A stretch of DNA of 64,000 nt from Anarhynchus alexandrinus (taxonomy: Eukaryota; Chordata; Aves; Charadriiformes; Charadriidae): positions 270,280 through 334,279 of the forward strand of contig VUYV01000513.1 of assembly GCA_008711295.1 (NCBI GenBank), given 5' to 3'. How positions within the stretch are numbered: position 1 is the first letter of the stretch; each line of letters opens with the position of its first letter. Positions 60,034 to 64,000 of this stretch are shown here, one piece after another. The position numbers and the translations under genes are program-made. The notes below the pieces were generated by a model. That model ran no database searches. It had not been told where the DNA came from and saw nothing but the letters and a program-made list of their open reading frames with translations.

Positions 60034-63000
60034 GATATATCCTTCACTTAAGAATCTTAATAGTCTTTGAGGATTTTCTGATGTATCATGTTACCAGGTA
60101 CAATGGAGACCTAAAATACCAATACAGTACCAACGTTTTTTTAAATGTAATTTATTTCCATTCAACTACTCAATCTACACTGAAAAATTTTGATCAAGCT
60201 CTCAAGGTGTGTCTGTAAAAGGAAGAGCACAGAACATGGAAATTCCACTTTTATGAAGGACTTCACAAAATCTGCAAAGACAATTCTGATATCTCTGGCA
60301 TTGTATTTTGCACCATTGGAAATGTCTTGTCCAGATCAAAACATTTCAATTTTTTCATCTTTTTAAACTACATCATAAAGTATGTACAAAGTGTTTACAA
60401 ATATAGAATATAACATATTATTAACCTAATATACTAATATAAAAGAATATATAATTAAATACAGAAGTAAAAAATTAAAACTAAAAGTGATTCCTAAACA
60501 AAAAGACAGTAAATTTTGCTGAAAGAGTGAAAGGGGATATTTTGACACTTCGGGAATTTTTTTAAATATTCCCAAAATAATATTTCTCTGAAATCAACAC
60601 TATGTTATGAAGCTTTTTCACTCTGATGAAACTGAATACATTGATAGAAAAAAAATGGTTCAATCAGTTTCTCTTTCCAGTTAGTTCTAATTTCTAGCCC
60701 TATCCTCAGAGCTGCTCCTCATAAACTGGAATTTCAAGGGAACTAATGGTAATAAAACAGTGGGAAATCATGATTTCCATGGGGTCTTAAGACATACACA
60801 CATCCAGTCCATTGAGCAGTCACACAACAGGCAGAGGTGAAGCAATAGATATCTGCCATGACCAGGCAGTCTGCAAGGAAAGAGAACTATGAGGGAGATG
60901 TACATGGAAAGGAAGAAGGCTTTCCACCTCTCTCATTTCAGCCTTTGCCATGAAAGATACTGGCTCACAAGGTTTGGGGTTGCATTCACTTGCTCTGTTG
61001 GGCGTTATGAGTTTTTTTCAGTTTTCCCTGAGCTGTTCTTACTGTCAATACAATCTTTTATTTAAATTACACTCTTACAAGATGTGGTCCCAATAAGTGG
61101 CAAAGAACATTTGGCATCTGAGGACAGACAGAAAAGCAGGGCTGTGTTGTTCTTATTAAAGCGTAAAATGCTTGAGATTAAAAACTGTGTAATTTTCATT
61201 TATAGACTGATTAAATTAAGAAATGAAACATCATAATGTGATGTTTCACTGCAGCTTACAGGTCCTTTAAATCTGGTGACCAGCCGTCCAAAATGCAGGC
61301 GGTCTGCAGGCTCTGCAACCTTGTCCAGGTGCTTACAGTAGGTAAGAGCTATTGTAGCCCACAGCAGAGACTGGAAAATAGCTTTGGCCAATGGTCCAGG
61401 CTACGCTGTCCCATTACAGGACAATCTGGTGGTGTTCGGCCTGGTGTGATAACTCACGTTAGCAAGGACTGGACAAGTGAGTTTTGAGGTCCTGTCCCCT
61501 AACAATACTATGGAAAAGATGCAAAGAACTGAGGGACTAAAGTCTTTGAAGGGGAACTTAAAAAGCGAACAAACTAACTAACTCACCAAACCCCACCAAC
61601 CCCAAATAACTAAAGGAAGTGACTCACAGTTCTACAGATATTCCTCTTTGCCTTGGGCCAGTCCTGGTAATGTTGAGGCATCTCTGCCAGTTCTGTGAAC
61701 CCTAAAGCATCATCTCTGAACAGCCCTGATCGTTGCAAACATAGTCATCCCTTCTAAGAAATTATTTAGTTTATCACTGTGTTTCATTCAAATTCTACGA
61801 TGGGCAATTTTACTCTGTTGATCTAAATTTTGCAAGAATCTGCTTTCTGGCTTAGTTTTCTGCCCATTATTGCTGTCCCATATCCAAAGTAATTGCACTT
61901 CAACAGTCTCAGACTGATTCCAGAATTTCCGTACAGTGCTGTCAGAGTCCAGTGCCCTCTGATCGAGTTCTTTTACATTTTCTACATATGGAGAGGGTAA
62001 GGTATAATATCAAATTTTCTAATTTAAAGATGGGATTTCTGACTTAACAGTGATAAAAAAATAAATTGCATAACACAATACAAATGTAAGTTACACTTAG
62101 CAAAACATATAGCAATTGCAACATAGAGTTCAATCACAATACCAATGTGATTCCCATTACCGGTCACTATAACATGCTCACCGTCACGACACTGGGCATC
62201 CCCAGATGCTGGGAAGGAATATGTGGGTTGAAGCCATCTCAAGCCCATTGCTTGCTTTGAAATTCTTTTGTTAGTTGTTTAGTTTTTATACTCTTCGTTG
62301 GGCCAAGGCCCATGCAGGTCTGGCTAACTCCGGCAGACGTTCACGCTCCTCTAATGAACTCAGGAAGAAATATTTACACCACCAGTTGATCCACTCAGCT
62401 GTTGATAGCTGTTTATCTAAAACAAAGGCCACCCTCAGGTCCCATTTTTCTGTTGAGATAAAATTCAGATTCTTTGCCACAGCTGTGGTCAGTCACACCC
62501 CACGTTATTCCCTGAGCTTCATGGGCGCGTCTCCCTTAACCATCTCCTCTGAGCCTTCTTCCATTTTAGGGGTTTATTGGTCAGTCACAAGCCTCAGCAC
62601 AGATATGTTTAAAAGTACAACCCATTTTCAGGAAGCCAGTATGCAACAATGTACTTCACACTCCGAAGACACTGAAAAGATTTTACCTTCATGAGTTGTG
62701 CTGGCGAATAGCACCAAAAAAAAAAGAAAAAAAATATCAAAGGAGGAAAAAGATTATGGAAGAACCCTCGATGTATTTAATATGGAATTATATTAAATCC
62801 AAACAGAATTATTTTATTATTACCAGCTTTTATTGGAATATTCTCTTGGTAACAGACTAATTTTAATTCAACCGCGTATTAGATTTCAGGCTAGAAAGAA
62901 AATGCAGATTCTCTTGAATTTATATATATTCGCCAATAATTGCTACCTAGTGAAGAAAAGGAAAAAAGTGGATATAATTAAAATAGAATGTAATGAGTTT

Positions 63001-64000
63001 TGTAACTTCAGTGACTTTTGAAAGAATATGAAACATTTAATGTGCCTATAGGGACTGAATGAGAAATGACTTTGTGTTATGCTATCTCATAGCCCTTGAA
63101 GATTTAAACCAAACAAGAACGTCAATCATTTTCCACACAGTGCTCTGAAAGGTCAGCTGCAAGTGCTGCACTTTCCTCCTGCCCCGTCTTGATACTTGAC
63201 GTTGGGAGCAGTACCGTGTTTGTAAAACCCACAGCTTGTGCTGCTACTTAAAGTAGCATTTTGGCTGAAGGAAGAGCGAGGGGAAGAGTGATTGGGACAA
63301 CTGTCCTAAGTGAATTAATATAAGCACGTGTTCCTCTGTCTTGTATCTGCCCCACTTACCTTTAATTAGATGATTTCTGCCTTTCCAGCTCCTCCTCATA
63401 ATAACCTTAGAGTCCTGATAGACTTTTGTTTCACTCTACTGACTCCAAACTTTATTTCTTATGGGGTGTTTAAATGATTAATTTTTTTGCTTTTCCCAGA
63501 TGAAAGGAGCACAGTGTGATAAAAACCACCCAGAAAGACAAAAGGAGATGAATTTCCAACAAGGTTTCTCCTGCCGTTGTTAGGTAGTGCCCTTTTCCCA
63601 GCTATGAGTAAGGGCAAGTAGATATTGGAGGCTTCAGCTACTCAGCAGGGACATAGGACACCCAACATGGCATATTCCACTGCAGGTACGGTGAATGTTA
63701 CTATCCAGAGGTACCCTTGTATTTCAGAGCAGATTATTGCCAGTTTGAAGGTGGTTACTGGATTGTACTCCAGAGGATACTCTCAGCATCACAGATCCAG
63801 AAGAAGACACACACCTGTGTGGCACGGCAACTATGCAGAGGGACACGCAGACCCACGACCTGCAAGCGTGCAGGGCTTCAATGAACCTGGGAGCATCTTT
63901 GCTGTGTCCCAGCTGGTATAGGTGATGCCAGTAGCTGACCCTCTGACTGAACGTTACAGTGGGAAACCTCTTGTGCCATTTTATCCTCTGAGAGGCCACT
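60034..64000. other. Gene-free stretch to the window end
   Basis: No gene, RNA or mobile element recognised. 60360-60520 is very AT-rich. Frames of 139 codons (62275-62694) and 98 codons (63625-63921) show no domain or motif I know. Confidence 0.5.

Overview
The window looks like bird nuclear DNA. Its signature is the avian CR1 LINE: at least eleven CR1 fragments, several ending in the typical ATTCTATG-type tail. It also carries retroviral solo LTRs of avian type with clean 5-bp target-site duplications. I recognise no functional host gene, tRNA, rRNA or CRISPR array. This is a gene desert or a long intron; recognisable repeats cover roughly a sixth of it and the rest is AT-rich single-copy-looking sequence.

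Layout. 1-3795: three CR1 pieces on the minus strand. One runs off the left edge and encodes the SGNH-esterase part of ORF1 plus the endonuclease start of ORF2; one holds endonuclease/reverse-transcriptase pieces; one is a 3' end. 5037-5327: short CR1 3' end (+). 7963-8009: two adjacent hairpins. 13317-13943: solo LTR (family A, +). 14170-14749: solo LTR (family B, -). 14229-18415: a near-perfect 2.1-kb tandem duplication joined by one N. 20500-20905: a CR1 5' part joined to a CR1 tail by one N. 22509-22838 and 24235-24530: CR1 3' ends (+). 30553-31730: scrambled CR1 (-) with one N. 43405-44257: CR1 RT C-terminus and 3' end (+). 48174-48940: small CR1 (-) split by a second family-A LTR. 52450-53020: possible further LTR. 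59521-60033: old CR1 (-).

What repeats do not explain is in the AT-rich parts. The best signal is a diverged direct duplication (about 50985-51310 and 55930-56268) with an identical 25-bp core built on a 12-bp palindrome and a homeodomain-like site. There is a 51-bp ungapped match between 27873-27923 and 33765-33815, beside a 109-codon minus-strand ORF of protein-like composition. A symmetric cluster at 28063-28120 has two inverted AATCAATA sites around a TTTAATTAAA palindrome. These suggest paralogous regulatory DNA or ancient unnamed repeats.

All four N positions (16313, 20869, 31269, 48705) lie at repeat discontinuities, so each probably marks an unresolved assembly gap rather than one unknown base. 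The CR1 and LTR copies are broken relics; no set of genes here works together.
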